A stretch of 63,442 nucleotides of DNA from JBEKHT01 sp049511715 (GTDB lineage: Bacteria; Chloroflexota; Anaerolineae; Anaerolineales; RBG-16-64-43). The stretch lies in NCBI GenBank assembly GCA_049511715.1, contig JBEKXU010000017.1:1-63442 (forward strand), given 5' to 3'. The translations under genes were made by a program, and so were the position numbers. The notes beneath the pieces are model-generated. The model saw only the letters and a program-made list of their open reading frames with translations. It had not been told where the DNA came from and made no database searches. Below are positions 18,836 through 27,895 of this stretch, piece by piece (positions within the stretch are counted from its first letter, which is position 1; every line of letters begins with the position of its first letter).

Positions 18836-20227
18836 ATGCCTAAGGGGACTCGTTTCGTCGTTCTGGGGGCCCTCGCCGCCCTGTTCCTCTTGGTCCAGAA
18901 TGGAGCCACAGGGCAAGGGGGGTTGCCTGCCACTCTGCCCTGCTTGGGCGCGCGATCAGAGGCCGACTTAGCGGCGGCTTGGTTCCCGGCCGACGGCCAG
19001 CTTCAATGGCGGGCCGGCCAGGAGGCCCTGGAACGACGCGAGTGGCGCCAGGCAGTGTGCTACCTCTCAACGGCCCAGTCCCTCCTGCGCCCGAGCGCCT
19101 CCCTCCTCCTTGACCTGGGCGATGCGCTGAACGGAAGCGGCGACGCGCCGGGGGCAATCCAGCGCTGGGAAGCCGCCCTGGCGCTGAACCCTCGATCCGA
19201 GCAGGCTCTGGAGAGGTTGCGTGCGGCTTATCAAGCCCAGGGGCAATGGCAGAACCTGGAACAGGTGCTTCAAACCTGGATGGCGCTCCATCCGCAGGAT
19301 CTTTCGGCCGAAAGCCAACTGGCCGAGGTGGCCGCCGCTCTAAACCCCCAGAAAGCCCAAGAGCTCCTGGGAGAACTGGGGCCGGGCGGGAAGTTGCCCA
19401 ATGCCGAGCTGGCGCAGCTCGATACCACGATTCAGAATTCCGAGAAGCAGGGTGGGTCGGTGTACGCTTATGCGCGTGTGGGAGAGTTCCTTCTCCAAAG
19501 AGGTGACTGGGCCCTGGCTCGGACCGCCTTGCAGGAGGCGGTAAGAGAGAATCCGCTCTACGGAGAGGCTTTTGCGTATTTGGGATACGCGCTGGAACAG
19601 TCGGGCCAACCCGCGGAATGGGCCTACCAACGCGCGGTAGCCCTTTCTCCCCACGATGGAATGACTCACTTTTTGTATGGTTCGTTTCTGGCGCGTCAGG
19701 GAGAGATCCCCCAGGCACGCCGGGAACTCACGCTCTCATGGGATCTGGGTCCGAAAGAAGCCCTGATGGCCAGCCAGTTGGGAGCGTTGGAATATTCGGC
19801 CGGAAACCTGTCCGCGGCAGAGCAGTGGTATGCAGAGGGAGTAAAGCTGTTTCCGGGCGATGAAGAGGTCTGGATCGCCCAAGCCGAGTTCTATTTTGGG
19901 GGCGATCTGGAGGTGATGGAAACGGGGATCCCTGCAGCGCGGCAGGCAGCGATTCTCGCCCCGCAGGATCCGCAAGCCATCGACTTGTTGGGATTTGGTT
20001 GGTTCCTGATGGGAGATCTGCCCACCGCGGAAAGGCTTTTCTGGAGGGCCCTTGACCAGGATCCCACCTACGTTCCCGCATTTCTCCATCTGGGAATGGT
20101 GGCTGAAAGCCGCAATGACCTGCGCTTGGCCGTGGGATTCTACCGGCAGGCGGTCGCCTTGGACCCCCAGGGGCCGATGGCCCAGTCCGCCAAGGATCGG
20201 ATTGAGCGCATCGGGGCCCTCCGTTGA
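18836..20227 (+). CDS. Exported tetratricopeptide-repeat protein
   Basis: 463 residues. The N-terminus (KGTRFVVLGALAALFLLVQ) is a signal peptide or anchor. From about residue 60 there are roughly ten TPR-like helical pairs, with the usual alternation (for example AFAYLGYALEQSGQPAEWAY and PAFLHLGMVAESRNDLRLAV). TPRs mediate protein-protein contacts; here probably outside the cytoplasmic membrane. It follows capD by 63 bases and may be the last gene of the glycan operon, where TPR proteins can organise assembly or export complexes. That role is inferred only from position. Confidence 0.75.
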   Translation: MPKGTRFVVLGALAALFLLVQNGATGQGGLPATLPCLGARSEADLAAAWFPADGQLQWRAGQEALERREWRQAVCYLSTAQSLLRPSASLLLDLGDALNGSGDAPGAIQRWEAALALNPRSEQALERLRAAYQAQGQWQNLEQVLQTWMALHPQDLSAESQLAEVAAALNPQKAQELLGELGPGGKLPNAELAQLDTTIQNSEKQGGSVYAYARVGEFLLQRGDWALARTALQEAVRENPLYGEAFAYLGYALEQSGQPAEWAYQRAVALSPHDGMTHFLYGSFLARQGEIPQARRELTLSWDLGPKEALMASQLGALEYSAGNLSAAEQWYAEGVKLFPGDEEVWIAQAEFYFGGDLEVMETGIPAARQAAILAPQDPQAIDLLGFGWFLMGDLPTAERLFWRALDQDPTYVPAFLHLGMVAESRNDLRLAVGFYRQAVALDPQGPMAQSAKDRIERIGALR

Positions 20228-20253
20228 CTTGAGCGAGGGGGGGGTGTTAGACT
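20224..20253 (+). promoter_or_regulatory. Possible promoter upstream of rnj
   Basis: TTGACT (20224-20229) and TAGACT (20248-20253) are 18 bases apart, overlapping the end of the TPR gene. The transcript would carry a leader of about 340 bases before RNase J. The same TAGACT -10 is found before recA. Moderate support only. Confidence 0.35.
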
Positions 20254-20604
20254 GATTCGCAAGGTAACCTTGGGCCGGCTTTCGGGCCAGTGGGAAGAGC
20301 TGGAAACGGTCGAAGGAGCCTGTCCAAGGCGCAGTTGATCCTAGTCGTATGGTGCCAGCATCTTTCCCCCAGTTTCGGGATTGTTGACAGGGGCTTGGAC
20401 GTGCGAGAACCTGGGCCTTTCCGCTCTGGGGAGCCTCGCACGATCACTTCGCATCGGACGGTCTTTCTCCCTCCTTGGGTCACACACGGCGGGCGGGGAA
20501 GCTGGTGAACGGGAAAAGTCCCATGCGAAGCCGGGCGGGGGAAAGAGGGGTACCGGGAGGTTGACCCCCCGGATTCATAAATTGAAGGCGGACAGACACA
20601 ATCC
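20228..20604 (+). other. Long leader/intergenic region before rnj
   Basis: No coding frame is supported. The region is G-rich near its 3' end and contains a run pairing GGGGG-type and CCCCCC-type tracts (about 20536 and 20563), so a structured leader is possible. I looked for riboswitch cores (cobalamin, T-box, TPP) and did not find one that fits. RNase J mRNAs are sometimes autoregulated through their leaders, which would suit this layout, but nothing here proves it. Confidence 0.3.
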
Positions 20605-22245
20605 ATGAACGCAGACCTTCGCATTCTCCCGCTGGGGGGCTTGGGCGAGATCGGGAAGAATATGATGCTGATCGAGACCCCCAGCGACGCCCTGATCATT
20701 GATGCCGGGTTGATGTTTCCGGAGAACGACATGCTCGGCATCGACTACATCATTCCGGACTTCCGTTCGATTCTGGACCGCAAGAGCAAGGTGCGCGGCA
20801 TCATTGTGACCCACGGGCATGAGGACCACACCGGCGCCATCGCTCATGTCGCTGAGGAATTCGGGGCTCGCATCTACGCGACCCCCCTGACCCGCGGGCT
20901 GCTCGAGGTGAAACTCAGCCGGGCCGGGCTCCTGAGCCGAACAAATCTCCAAACCGTGCGGGCTGGGGAGCGCGTGACCATCGGACCGTTTGGGGTGGAA
21001 TTCTTCCACGTCTGTCACAGTATCCCCGATGGGGTCGGGCTGGGAATCGTGACGCCCGCTGGCCTGATTGTTCACTCGGGGGATTTCAAGTTTGACCACA
21101 CCCCGGTGGATGGCAAACCCACGGACTATGCCAAACTGGCGGAGTTTTCCGGACGCGGCGTTCTGGCCCTGCTTTCGGACAGTACTAATGCCGACCACGC
21201 TGGTTGGACCCCTTCGGAGGCGGTGATTGATCCGGCGTTCGACGAAGTGTTTCGCAATGCTTCGGGGCGTATCCTGATAGGAACCTTCGCCTCGCTCATC
21301 TCGCGCATCCAGCAGGTTGCCAACGCGGCCGTTCGGCATCACCGCCGCATGGCCATCGTCGGGACGAGCATGATTGAAAACGTACGCATGGCCCAGAAGT
21401 TGGGTTATCTGGAGATCCCTGAGGGCTTGATGGTTTCGATCGAGGAGGCATTACGTCTTCCGCGTTCCCAAGTAGTGCTGATGACTACAGGGACACAAGG
21501 AGAGCCCTCCTCGATCCTGGGCCGGCTGGCGAGCGGGCGCAATCGCCAGTTTGCCATCGAAGCCAATGACACGGTGGTTTTCTCTTCGCACCCCATCCCT
21601 GGTAATGAGGAAATGGTGCAGCGTACCGTGAACCGTCTCTTTCAACAGGGCGCGAACGTAATCTATGATCCAATTGCGCCAGTTCACGTCTCGGGTCATG
21701 CGAGTGCGGAAGAGATGAAGCTTCTTATCCACTTGGTTCGCCCGAAGCACTTCATCCCGATTCACGGCGAACTCCGTCATCTCAAGCAACATGCCGCCAT
21801 TGCCCGCGAGATGGGCCTCGGGCCGGACAACATTGCCGTTCTCGAGAATGGATACCAGGTGGAGTTCTATGATGAGCGCATGACCATCGGGGACCGAGTC
21901 CCGGGTGGCTATGTCTTTGTGGACGGCAGCCGAGTTGGGGATGTGGGACCCAGCCTGTTGCGGGAACGGGAGGCCCTGGGTCGGGACGGCTTTGTGGTTG
22001 TCCACCTGCGCGTCCAGGCTCAGAATGGCGCGTTGGTCGGGGAGCCGGAAATCGTGTCGCGGGGGTTTGTTTATCTTCCGGAGTCGGCCGAACTCCTGGA
22101 GGGGGCACAGCAGCGCATTCGGGAGATTGTGGCCAGGAACGGGAGCGGGGCCCTTGCAGATCGAGTGGAGAGCGCACTTTCGGAGTTCTTCTATACGGAG
22201 ACGAAGCGCCGGCCGATGGTTTTTGTTTCGGTGAACGTCGGCTGA
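20605..22245 (+). CDS. rnj: Ribonuclease J
   Basis: 546 residues, the usual length. A metallo-beta-lactamase core carries the HxHxDH signature (H70, H72, D74, H75 in VTHGHEDHTGAI), followed by a beta-CASP domain with SDSTNADHAGWTPSE and GTFASLISRIQQ. The region HVSGHASAEEMKLLIHLVRP with FIPIHGE is the RNase J-specific motif that binds RNA 5' ends. The C-terminal domain (about 455-546) is present. It acts in the cytoplasm as a 5'-3' exonuclease and endonuclease in mRNA turnover and rRNA maturation. RNase Y and RNase Z are encoded nearby. Confidence 0.93.
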   Translation: MNADLRILPLGGLGEIGKNMMLIETPSDALIIDAGLMFPENDMLGIDYIIPDFRSILDRKSKVRGIIVTHGHEDHTGAIAHVAEEFGARIYATPLTRGLLEVKLSRAGLLSRTNLQTVRAGERVTIGPFGVEFFHVCHSIPDGVGLGIVTPAGLIVHSGDFKFDHTPVDGKPTDYAKLAEFSGRGVLALLSDSTNADHAGWTPSEAVIDPAFDEVFRNASGRILIGTFASLISRIQQVANAAVRHHRRMAIVGTSMIENVRMAQKLGYLEIPEGLMVSIEEALRLPRSQVVLMTTGTQGEPSSILGRLASGRNRQFAIEANDTVVFSSHPIPGNEEMVQRTVNRLFQQGANVIYDPIAPVHVSGHASAEEMKLLIHLVRPKHFIPIHGELRHLKQHAAIAREMGLGPDNIAVLENGYQVEFYDERMTIGDRVPGGYVFVDGSRVGDVGPSLLREREALGRDGFVVVHLRVQAQNGALVGEPEIVSRGFVYLPESAELLEGAQQRIREIVARNGSGALADRVESALSEFFYTETKRRPMVFVSVNVG

Positions 22246-22498
22246 GGCAATGCCTGGCGCTCCAGATTCTCTGCGTGGCGGAGGGGTTTCCCTCCCGGGG
22301 GTGTTGGCGGCGGAGGGATGGTGAGAGTCGCGGAATGGCTTGTGCTGGACTCGTCCTCCTCAGAGAGGGTCTGCGCATCCGGAGCAGCCCTCGCAGGCCC
22401 GGTACCCGCCTCTTCGGGGGGGCGCCAAGCGATTTCGAATCGGCTGCCTTCCAGAGGCCGCCGAAGTTGGCCAGAAGATGCCTGGCTACCCCACCGGA

Positions 22499-23905
22499 TC
22501 AGCCTCCGGGCGCGACTGTCATCACAGCTGGAGGAGCGGGAACGCCGGGAGTCGGAGCCAGAAGGGGGTTGGCCATGATTATGGGAGTTGCAGTCGGGGG
22601 ATTGCTGCAGATCTGCTCGCCCTGCTCGATGATCGCCTCCACATCCTGGGCATCCCAGGGAGAGGCTCGGATCTGGGTGAAGACCTTTTCAGCCTGACTG
22701 CAGTCGCCGTAGAAGGCCAAGGCGGATCCATAGGTGTAAAAGTAGCTGATCGTTGAGGGGGAGAGCGGCAGGGCCGCAATGCTTAGATTCTTCCCGGTGA
22801 GGCGAGACCCTTCGGAGTTCTCGGCTGCAGCGCAGCCGAGAACGGCGCACTTGAGAACGGGCAGCGATCCCTCGTAGTTGCGGGCCCGGTAGTAGATGAC
22901 TCCCAGTCTTCCGTAGATATCGGCATTGGTCGGATCCAGCGTAAGCGCTTTCTGGGCGTTCACCTCCGCGATGAAGAATTCTCCTTCGTTGGCGTAAGTG
23001 CTCGCAATGGAAAGGAAGGGAAGCGGATTGAGAGGGTTGAGACGGGCGGCTGTCGCATAGGCCTCCAAGGCCAGTTCGTTGTCCGCCGCCTCATCCTCGT
23101 CCGTCGCATGCGGGCGGAATCGGTAATTAACGCCGAGGCTGAGATACAGGAAGGCCAAGTTGGGATTGATCTGGATGGCTTTGAGGTACTCCTGAATCGC
23201 GTCGTTATAATCGCCGCTGGTCTCCAGGACTTTGGCATAGGCCCGGTGGACATCCATTGAGTCTGGTGCCAGGCTGACCGCCTCGGCGCCGATGGACAAG
23301 GCCTGTGACCAGTTCAACTGGTCGGCCAGAATCTCCGCCTGGAACGCCAAGGCCAGGGGGTTATTTGGCTGAAGTTGGAGGGCGTGCACGGCCGCTTGGT
23401 TGGCCTGGGACAACATTGCCTGGGCCTGATCGGCCGAGACGAGAGTGGGGTCGGCGCTCCAATCGAGAACGAGGGCTTCGATCGCGTACTCCTCACTGTC
23501 ATTCGGGTCCAGTTGGATGGCGCGGTTGATCGAGTTCTGAGCCTCTTGAAGCCGCGCCGCCACTTGTGCATCCGTGATGAGGAGATCACTGGAATACGTC
23601 TGGATGCGGGCCAGTTCGGTCAGCACGGCGGCATTCTTCGGATCCAGCTGGACCGCCTTCTGGTAGGCGGAGATCGCGTCATCGAGCTGACCGGCCTCGA
23701 AGAAAACCTGCCCCTGCTCCACGTAGGAGGAAGCGGGCAGGGTCGGCGTTGGGGTGGGGGAGAGGAACGGCTGGATTTTCCCAACCTGAAAGAGGTGGTA
23801 CACGATCCCTGCGACCACGATCAAGGCCGTGTAGGTCGCTAGGCGGCGGATCCCCAAGCCCGGTTTTTCCTTTCCGGGACTGAACCGATTCCCTTGCAAG
23901 TTCAT
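22499..23905 (-). CDS. Membrane-anchored TPR protein (second gene of a pair)
   Basis: 468 residues, starting at an ATG that overlaps the stop of the gene before it (ATGA). A cytoplasmic head rich in Lys/Arg, one helix (LATYTALIVVAGIVYHLF), a Pro/Thr linker (SPTPTPTLP) and then about eight TPRs of the type YVEQGQVFFEAGQLDDAISA make a classic anchored scaffold. The C-terminus (about 445-468) is again Pro/Ala-rich. Two Cys near VLKCAVLGCAA and two later ones could form disulfides outside the cell. It is a paralogue of the next gene; function unknown. Confidence 0.75.
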   Translation of the reverse strand: MNLQGNRFSPGKEKPGLGIRRLATYTALIVVAGIVYHLFQVGKIQPFLSPTPTPTLPASSYVEQGQVFFEAGQLDDAISAYQKAVQLDPKNAAVLTELARIQTYSSDLLITDAQVAARLQEAQNSINRAIQLDPNDSEEYAIEALVLDWSADPTLVSADQAQAMLSQANQAAVHALQLQPNNPLALAFQAEILADQLNWSQALSIGAEAVSLAPDSMDVHRAYAKVLETSGDYNDAIQEYLKAIQINPNLAFLYLSLGVNYRFRPHATDEDEAADNELALEAYATAARLNPLNPLPFLSIASTYANEGEFFIAEVNAQKALTLDPTNADIYGRLGVIYYRARNYEGSLPVLKCAVLGCAAAENSEGSRLTGKNLSIAALPLSPSTISYFYTYGSALAFYGDCSQAEKVFTQIRASPWDAQDVEAIIEQGEQICSNPPTATPIIMANPLLAPTPGVPAPPAVMTVAPGG

Positions 23906-25101
23906 TTTGTTGGGCTGGAAGTCGGGGTGGGAGTGGCTTGGATCACGTTGCAGATCACTAAGCCCTGGGTCGCGTTGGTCACGCCGATCGAATCGTCCGG
24001 AATCCCGGCCAGGACCAGGCGGAAAATGGGAATGGCCTCTGGGCAACGATCCAGTTTTGCCAGGGCCAGGCCGTAGGTCCAGTAGTATTCCCCAACCGTC
24101 CCGTCGCTGAGGGCCACGCCTTGGACCTGCTGGCCGTCCGAGGTTTCTCCTCCGGAAATCGCAAGCTTCAGCTCGGGAAGAGCGTCTTGCAAATCTCCGT
24201 TGTGGTAGTCCATCACCCCGAGGAGTCCGTGCACTTGGGGGTCTTGAGGGCTGTACGTTACCGCCTGCTCCGCGTATTGGGCCGCCTTACCAAACTGGCC
24301 GACACCCGCGTAGGCACGTGCAATGCGAGCGTAGGGTTCCGCGTCGGACGGATCCAGGGCCGTCGCATGGAGGTAGCTGTCCACGGCATCCGTTACGTCA
24401 CCCAGCGCGACATAGTTGTTCCCCAGAGAGATGTAAAGAGTGGCAAGATTTGGCTGGATCGCCACGGCGGCCTTGTACTCCTGGATGGCCTGAGCGTAGT
24501 TCGCCGTGAATTCGTACACATAGCCCATCGCGCGGTGAGATTCCATGAGATTGGGGGCCAGACTTAATGCCTCCCGGGCTTCGTTTGAGGCCTCCTGCCA
24601 CTCGCCCTCATCCGAGAGAATCTCCGCCAGATAGGCGTGAGCGTAGGCGAGACTGGGATCCCGCTGAATGGCATTGCGGACGGCATTTTCCGCGTCTGAG
24701 GTCCGATTGGGGAGAAAGTCCAGGACCCAACCGTAGACCGCCCAGGCCATGGGATTCTGCGGGTTCAGGAGCAACGCGTTCTGGGCACTTTCCAAGGCGT
24801 CCGAGTAATGGCGGTCAAATACCAGGACTCGCGCCAGGGAGATATGCAGATCGGCGTTCGAGGGGTCGGCTTGGATAGCCTGACGGTAGGCCTGCTCGGC
24901 AGCAGCCAGTTTGCCGGCTTGGTATAGGTCAGCCGCTTCCTTGGCAAAGGAAGCTGCGCTGGTCGTCGGCGTATCTGTTGGCAGAAACGGAGGCGGGATC
25001 GTGGGGACAATGAAGCGCTGAAAGTACAGTCCTGCTCCGATCAGAAGCACAAGAAATGCAATGAGCCACAGATTCACGGGCCGACGGCGCTTCTTGGTCA
25101 T
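23902..25101 (-). CDS. Membrane-anchored TPR protein (first gene of a pair)
   Basis: 399 residues from ATG 25101 (TKKRRRPVNLWLIAFLVLL); an ATG at 25128 is the alternative and lies about 9 bases from the predicted transcript start. A basic head, one helix, a PTDTPTTS linker and about nine TPRs follow, with repeats such as ADLYQAGKLAAAEQAYRQAI. The protein ends QATPTPTSSPTK. It shares architecture with the gene it overlaps and with the divergent gene at 25222. It may serve as an extracytoplasmic scaffold; no partner can be named. Confidence 0.75.
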   Translation of the reverse strand: MTKKRRRPVNLWLIAFLVLLIGAGLYFQRFIVPTIPPPFLPTDTPTTSAASFAKEAADLYQAGKLAAAEQAYRQAIQADPSNADLHISLARVLVFDRHYSDALESAQNALLLNPQNPMAWAVYGWVLDFLPNRTSDAENAVRNAIQRDPSLAYAHAYLAEILSDEGEWQEASNEAREALSLAPNLMESHRAMGYVYEFTANYAQAIQEYKAAVAIQPNLATLYISLGNNYVALGDVTDAVDSYLHATALDPSDAEPYARIARAYAGVGQFGKAAQYAEQAVTYSPQDPQVHGLLGVMDYHNGDLQDALPELKLAISGGETSDGQQVQGVALSDGTVGEYYWTYGLALAKLDRCPEAIPIFRLVLAGIPDDSIGVTNATQGLVICNVIQATPTPTSSPTK

Positions 25102-25144
25102 GCGCCATCTGTTGCTACCTAGATACATGGCAACTCTCGGCAGG

Positions 25145-25173
25145 ATAGTAACGCCCAGGGCGGAGGACGTCAA
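25145..25173 (-). promoter_or_regulatory. Sigma-70-type promoter of the TPR pair
   Basis: On the minus strand TTGACG (25173-25168) and TACTAT (25150-25145) are exactly 17 bases apart. The expected start of transcription near 25137 gives a 36-base leader to ATG 25101. It is divergent from the promoter at 25208. Confidence 0.65.
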
Positions 25174-25207
25174 GAGGCATGGCGAGGATCGAGGTAATTA
25201 ACTGCAG

Positions 25208-25213
25208 TATAAT
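25208..25213 (+). promoter_or_regulatory. Consensus -10 (TATAAT) for a near-leaderless transcript
   Basis: A perfect TATAAT ends 8 bases before the ATG at 25222, so transcription should begin at or within two bases of the start codon. No good -35 is seen at the right distance, and no ribosome-binding site fits. The transcript is probably leaderless. Confidence 0.5.
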
Positions 25214-25221
25214 GGCCGCCT

Positions 25222-26211
25222 ATGCCTGACGAACCCAGCAACGATACAACTCCAGTCGCCGCGGACGAATCGCTCGGCCGTTCCCGCCTCAGAAACCGCA
25301 TCGTGACCGCCGCCGTTTCGGTGTTATTGGTTGCGTTGGTTGTGGCCGTCGCGGGCGGATACATCGCCGGCTCCCGGGCCAGGACGCAAGCCCAACAGTC
25401 GGCGCTCGAGGCTCAAGCCCGTGAGCAATTTGACCTCGCCATTCAGGATCTGCGGGCCGGTCGGTATGCCTTTGCTCAGCAGCGGCTGCAGTACGTGCTC
25501 AATCTCGATCCAAATTTCCCCGCGGCCTCGGCCATGCTCCAGCAGGCCCTTGTGGGCCTCCGTGCCACGGCGACGCCCACGCCGACCGAGACCCCCGTTC
25601 CGTTGCCCACCCTGGACTTGCCCCGGGCTCAGCAACTCATGAGCCAGGCCCAGCAACAATTCCAAAATGCCGACTGGGCGGGCATGGTCGAGACCCTGCT
25701 CACTCTGCGGGTTTCGGTTCCTGATTACCAACCCAGCCGGGTGAATGGTCTGATGTATGTCGCCCTGGGCGGAGAGGGGGTGGCGCTGATCAACGAGGGC
25801 CAATTGGAGCAGGGAATCTACGATCTTGATCAGGCGGAGCAGTACGGCCCTCTCGACTACAAAACTAGTCAGCGGCGGGAGTGGGCAGAGCTCCTGCTTA
25901 GTGTGTACCAGGAAGCCAACATATATCTTCAGCAGGACTTGAAGCAATCGGTCGCAGATTTCGCCGAGGCGTATAGCATGGCTCCGAACTATGGGGATAC
26001 GTTGCAGGATTACCCCCAGGCTCTTCAAAAGTACGGAGACCAGCTGATGGGCAAAGGGAATTACTGTAGTGCCCTCAAGGAATATCAGCTCGCGGCCTCG
26101 ATCAAGCCGAACGCCTCGGGTTTGCAAAAAGCGATGAGTGAGGCAAACTCGAGTTGCACGGCCGAGCAAGCCCCTGCGCCGACTTCTCCCGCTCCAACTC
26201 CCACGCCGTAA
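25222..26211 (+). CDS. Single-pass membrane protein with TPR-like repeats and Pro/Thr linkers
   Basis: 329 residues. An acidic cytoplasmic head (about 28), one helix (IVTAAVSVLLVALVVAVAGGY), then a TPR-like domain (FDLAIQDLRAGRYAFAQQRL), a linker ATATPTPTETPVPLPT, a second helical repeat domain (about 135-310) and a Pro-rich end (APTSPAPTPTP). It is divergent from the two TPR genes at 22499-25101 and shares their plan, so the three probably work together at the cell surface. It lacks a catalytic motif. Confidence 0.75.
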   Translation: MPDEPSNDTTPVAADESLGRSRLRNRIVTAAVSVLLVALVVAVAGGYIAGSRARTQAQQSALEAQAREQFDLAIQDLRAGRYAFAQQRLQYVLNLDPNFPAASAMLQQALVGLRATATPTPTETPVPLPTLDLPRAQQLMSQAQQQFQNADWAGMVETLLTLRVSVPDYQPSRVNGLMYVALGGEGVALINEGQLEQGIYDLDQAEQYGPLDYKTSQRREWAELLLSVYQEANIYLQQDLKQSVADFAEAYSMAPNYGDTLQDYPQALQKYGDQLMGKGNYCSALKEYQLAASIKPNASGLQKAMSEANSSCTAEQAPAPTSPAPTPTP

Positions 26212-26233
26212 GTCTTGGCCTGAATATGGAGGG

Positions 26234-26276
26234 AAGAAGCGCCCGACCTTGTGTGTCAGGCGCTTTGCGTCTTCTT
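26234..26276 (+). terminator. Intrinsic terminator after the TPR gene
   Basis: AGCGCCCGAC (26238-26247) pairs with GTCAGGCGCT (26255-26264) with one mismatch, followed by TTGCGTCTTCTTT. The rest of the 26212-26525 gap shows no gene; a -10-like TAAAAT at 26474-26479 is the best candidate for RNase Z transcription, without a clear -35. Confidence 0.6.
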
Positions 26277-26525
26277 TGGGGGAGGACGCTGGACAACGGC
26301 AGCCCGCTGTGCTTCGAGGAGGGACGAGGCAGGAGAGGCAGATTTCTCTTGGGCTCAGGTTGGCAGGCAAGAGGTCCCTGACGCATGCCGGTTGAGGGAT
26401 CATGCCACGCTAGGGCCTGCGTTGGCGCACCGCCGGTTCGGGAGGAGTCTCGCGGTCCCTTTTGCCTTTAGGGTAAAATTCTCTTCCCATCAGGCATTCC
26501 CCGCCAGCAGGAGTAGGGTACCGGA

Positions 26526-27452
26526 TTGTTTGAAGTCGTCTTCCTAGGCACCTCGGCCTCCGCACCTTCGATCCAGCGCGGGCTGCCTGCTCAAATGGTT
26601 CTTTTTCGAGAAAACCGTTTCTTGATTGATTGCGGAGAAGGAACGCAACGCCAGATCCTGCAATCCGGTCTGGGATTCAAGCGCCTGGACAAGGTCCTAA
26701 TTACCCACGCCCACCTGGACCACATACTGGGATTGGCCGGGCTTCTCTCGACCTTTTCTCGTTGGGAGACCCTAGATCGGTTGGAGATCTGGGCCGGGGC
26801 GCCAGCTCTCGGCCGCATACGTGACCTGCTCTTTGGCGTGGTCCTGCGCGGGGCGCATCCTCCCTTGCAGGTCGTCCTGCGGGAGATCCGCGAAGGGCTC
26901 CTCATGGAGGACGACTATTTTGCCCTGTCCGCCTTTCCTGTAATCCACCGAGGCGGAGGAACCTTTGGGTTCCTCTTCGAGGAGAAGCCGCGCCGGCCCT
27001 TTCTGGTCGAGCGCGCCGAGGCCTTGGGCATTCCCGCCGGACCGATTCGCCGTGAACTGGTGGAGGGAAAGCCGGTCCGCCTGGAAGGCGGGCAATGGGT
27101 CGAACCGGGCGAGGTCCTCGGAGAGCTCACGCCGGGAGCCAAACTAGTACACGTCGGAGATTGTGGAAGCACTCGGGAACTGGTCGGCGTATGTGAGAAT
27201 GCCGACAGCCTGGTCATTGAGGCCACCTATCTGGAGGTGGAGGCAGAGATGGCGGCGCAGTTTGCCCACCTGACTGCACACCAAGCCGCCTGCCTCGCCA
27301 AAGAGGCGAATGTTCGCCAGCTCTTGCTCACGCATATTTCGCGAAGGTATCGTGACCGGGAGATTCTGGCCGAGGCGCAGGAGGTTTTTCCCAATACGGT
27401 GATCGCTCGTGACTTCGATCACCATCAGGTCGCTAGGCGAAAGGGGCTCTGA
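26526..27452 (+). CDS. rnz: Ribonuclease Z
   Basis: 308 residues, the bacterial short form. The start is a TTG preceded by AGGAG. The metallo-beta-lactamase core reads VVFLGTSASAPS at the N-terminus and THAHLDHILGL for the zinc-binding HxHxDH. HVGDCGSTRELVGVCENADSL and the TSRE-like tail (LLLTHISRRY) supply the remaining ligands. It matures tRNA 3' ends in the cytoplasm. This matters here because at least two of the three tRNAs in the window lack an encoded CCA. The region downstream is non-coding. Confidence 0.92.
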   Translation: MFEVVFLGTSASAPSIQRGLPAQMVLFRENRFLIDCGEGTQRQILQSGLGFKRLDKVLITHAHLDHILGLAGLLSTFSRWETLDRLEIWAGAPALGRIRDLLFGVVLRGAHPPLQVVLREIREGLLMEDDYFALSAFPVIHRGGGTFGFLFEEKPRRPFLVERAEALGIPAGPIRRELVEGKPVRLEGGQWVEPGEVLGELTPGAKLVHVGDCGSTRELVGVCENADSLVIEATYLEVEAEMAAQFAHLTAHQAACLAKEANVRQLLLTHISRRYRDREILAEAQEVFPNTVIARDFDHHQVARRKGL

Positions 27453-27895
27453 CCACCCTGCGAGGAGATTGCTGGGTTGGGGCCAAGGCCTGCTGGCGGT
27501 CGTCGCTGAGAGGGGACCGTCTGCCCAACCTCCCCTTGGACTGAGGCAAGACCCGGGAGGCCCGGCCTTTCCAGGGAGAGGAAGCCGATGGAAAGCGCGG
27601 GGCTGGCGGGGTGGAGGCGAAGAGGCGGCGCCCTTCGGATAAGAGGACGTAAGTCCGGGAGGAGAATTCCGGGCTCATGTGCTGGGGAGGACCGGTCGGG
27701 ACGAACATAGGGACCGACCCGAGCTGTTCTCTCCCGGGGGCATCCCAAGGCCAAGTCCTCACCCGGCGGCACCTAGGAAGGGTTCCCCGGCCAGCGCGAG
27801 GGAACCTCTCTCAAAGGTCGGCCCCTGGGTACGGCTCGGGGCGGCTGGATGAGGTAGAATAGAGGCGGTGAGAGTTCAGCTTCTGGAGGGCGCGG
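27453..27895 (+). other. Structured non-coding stretch, possible unrecognised RNA
   Basis: 443 bases without a gene. Inverted repeats include GGTCGG (27694-27699) with CCGACC (27714-27719) and GGTTCCC (27781-27787) with GGGAACC (27800-27806), plus several G/C-rich pairs. A TAGAAT at 27855-27860 could be the -10 of the FmdB gene. I compared it by eye to RNase P RNA, tmRNA, SRP RNA and T-box cores and found no convincing match. Confidence 0.3.

Noticed and set aside
20228..20604. Cobalamin or T-box riboswitch before RNase J
   Set aside because: GGTGAACGGGAA-like pieces occur, but the required B12-box or AGGGTGGNACCGCG core is absent.
27640..27700. RNase P RNA 5' signature (GAGGA...AAGTCCGGG)
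   Set aside because: Three extra bases interrupt the invariant GAGGAAAGUCC and no ACAGAACCCGGCUU follows within 400 bases.
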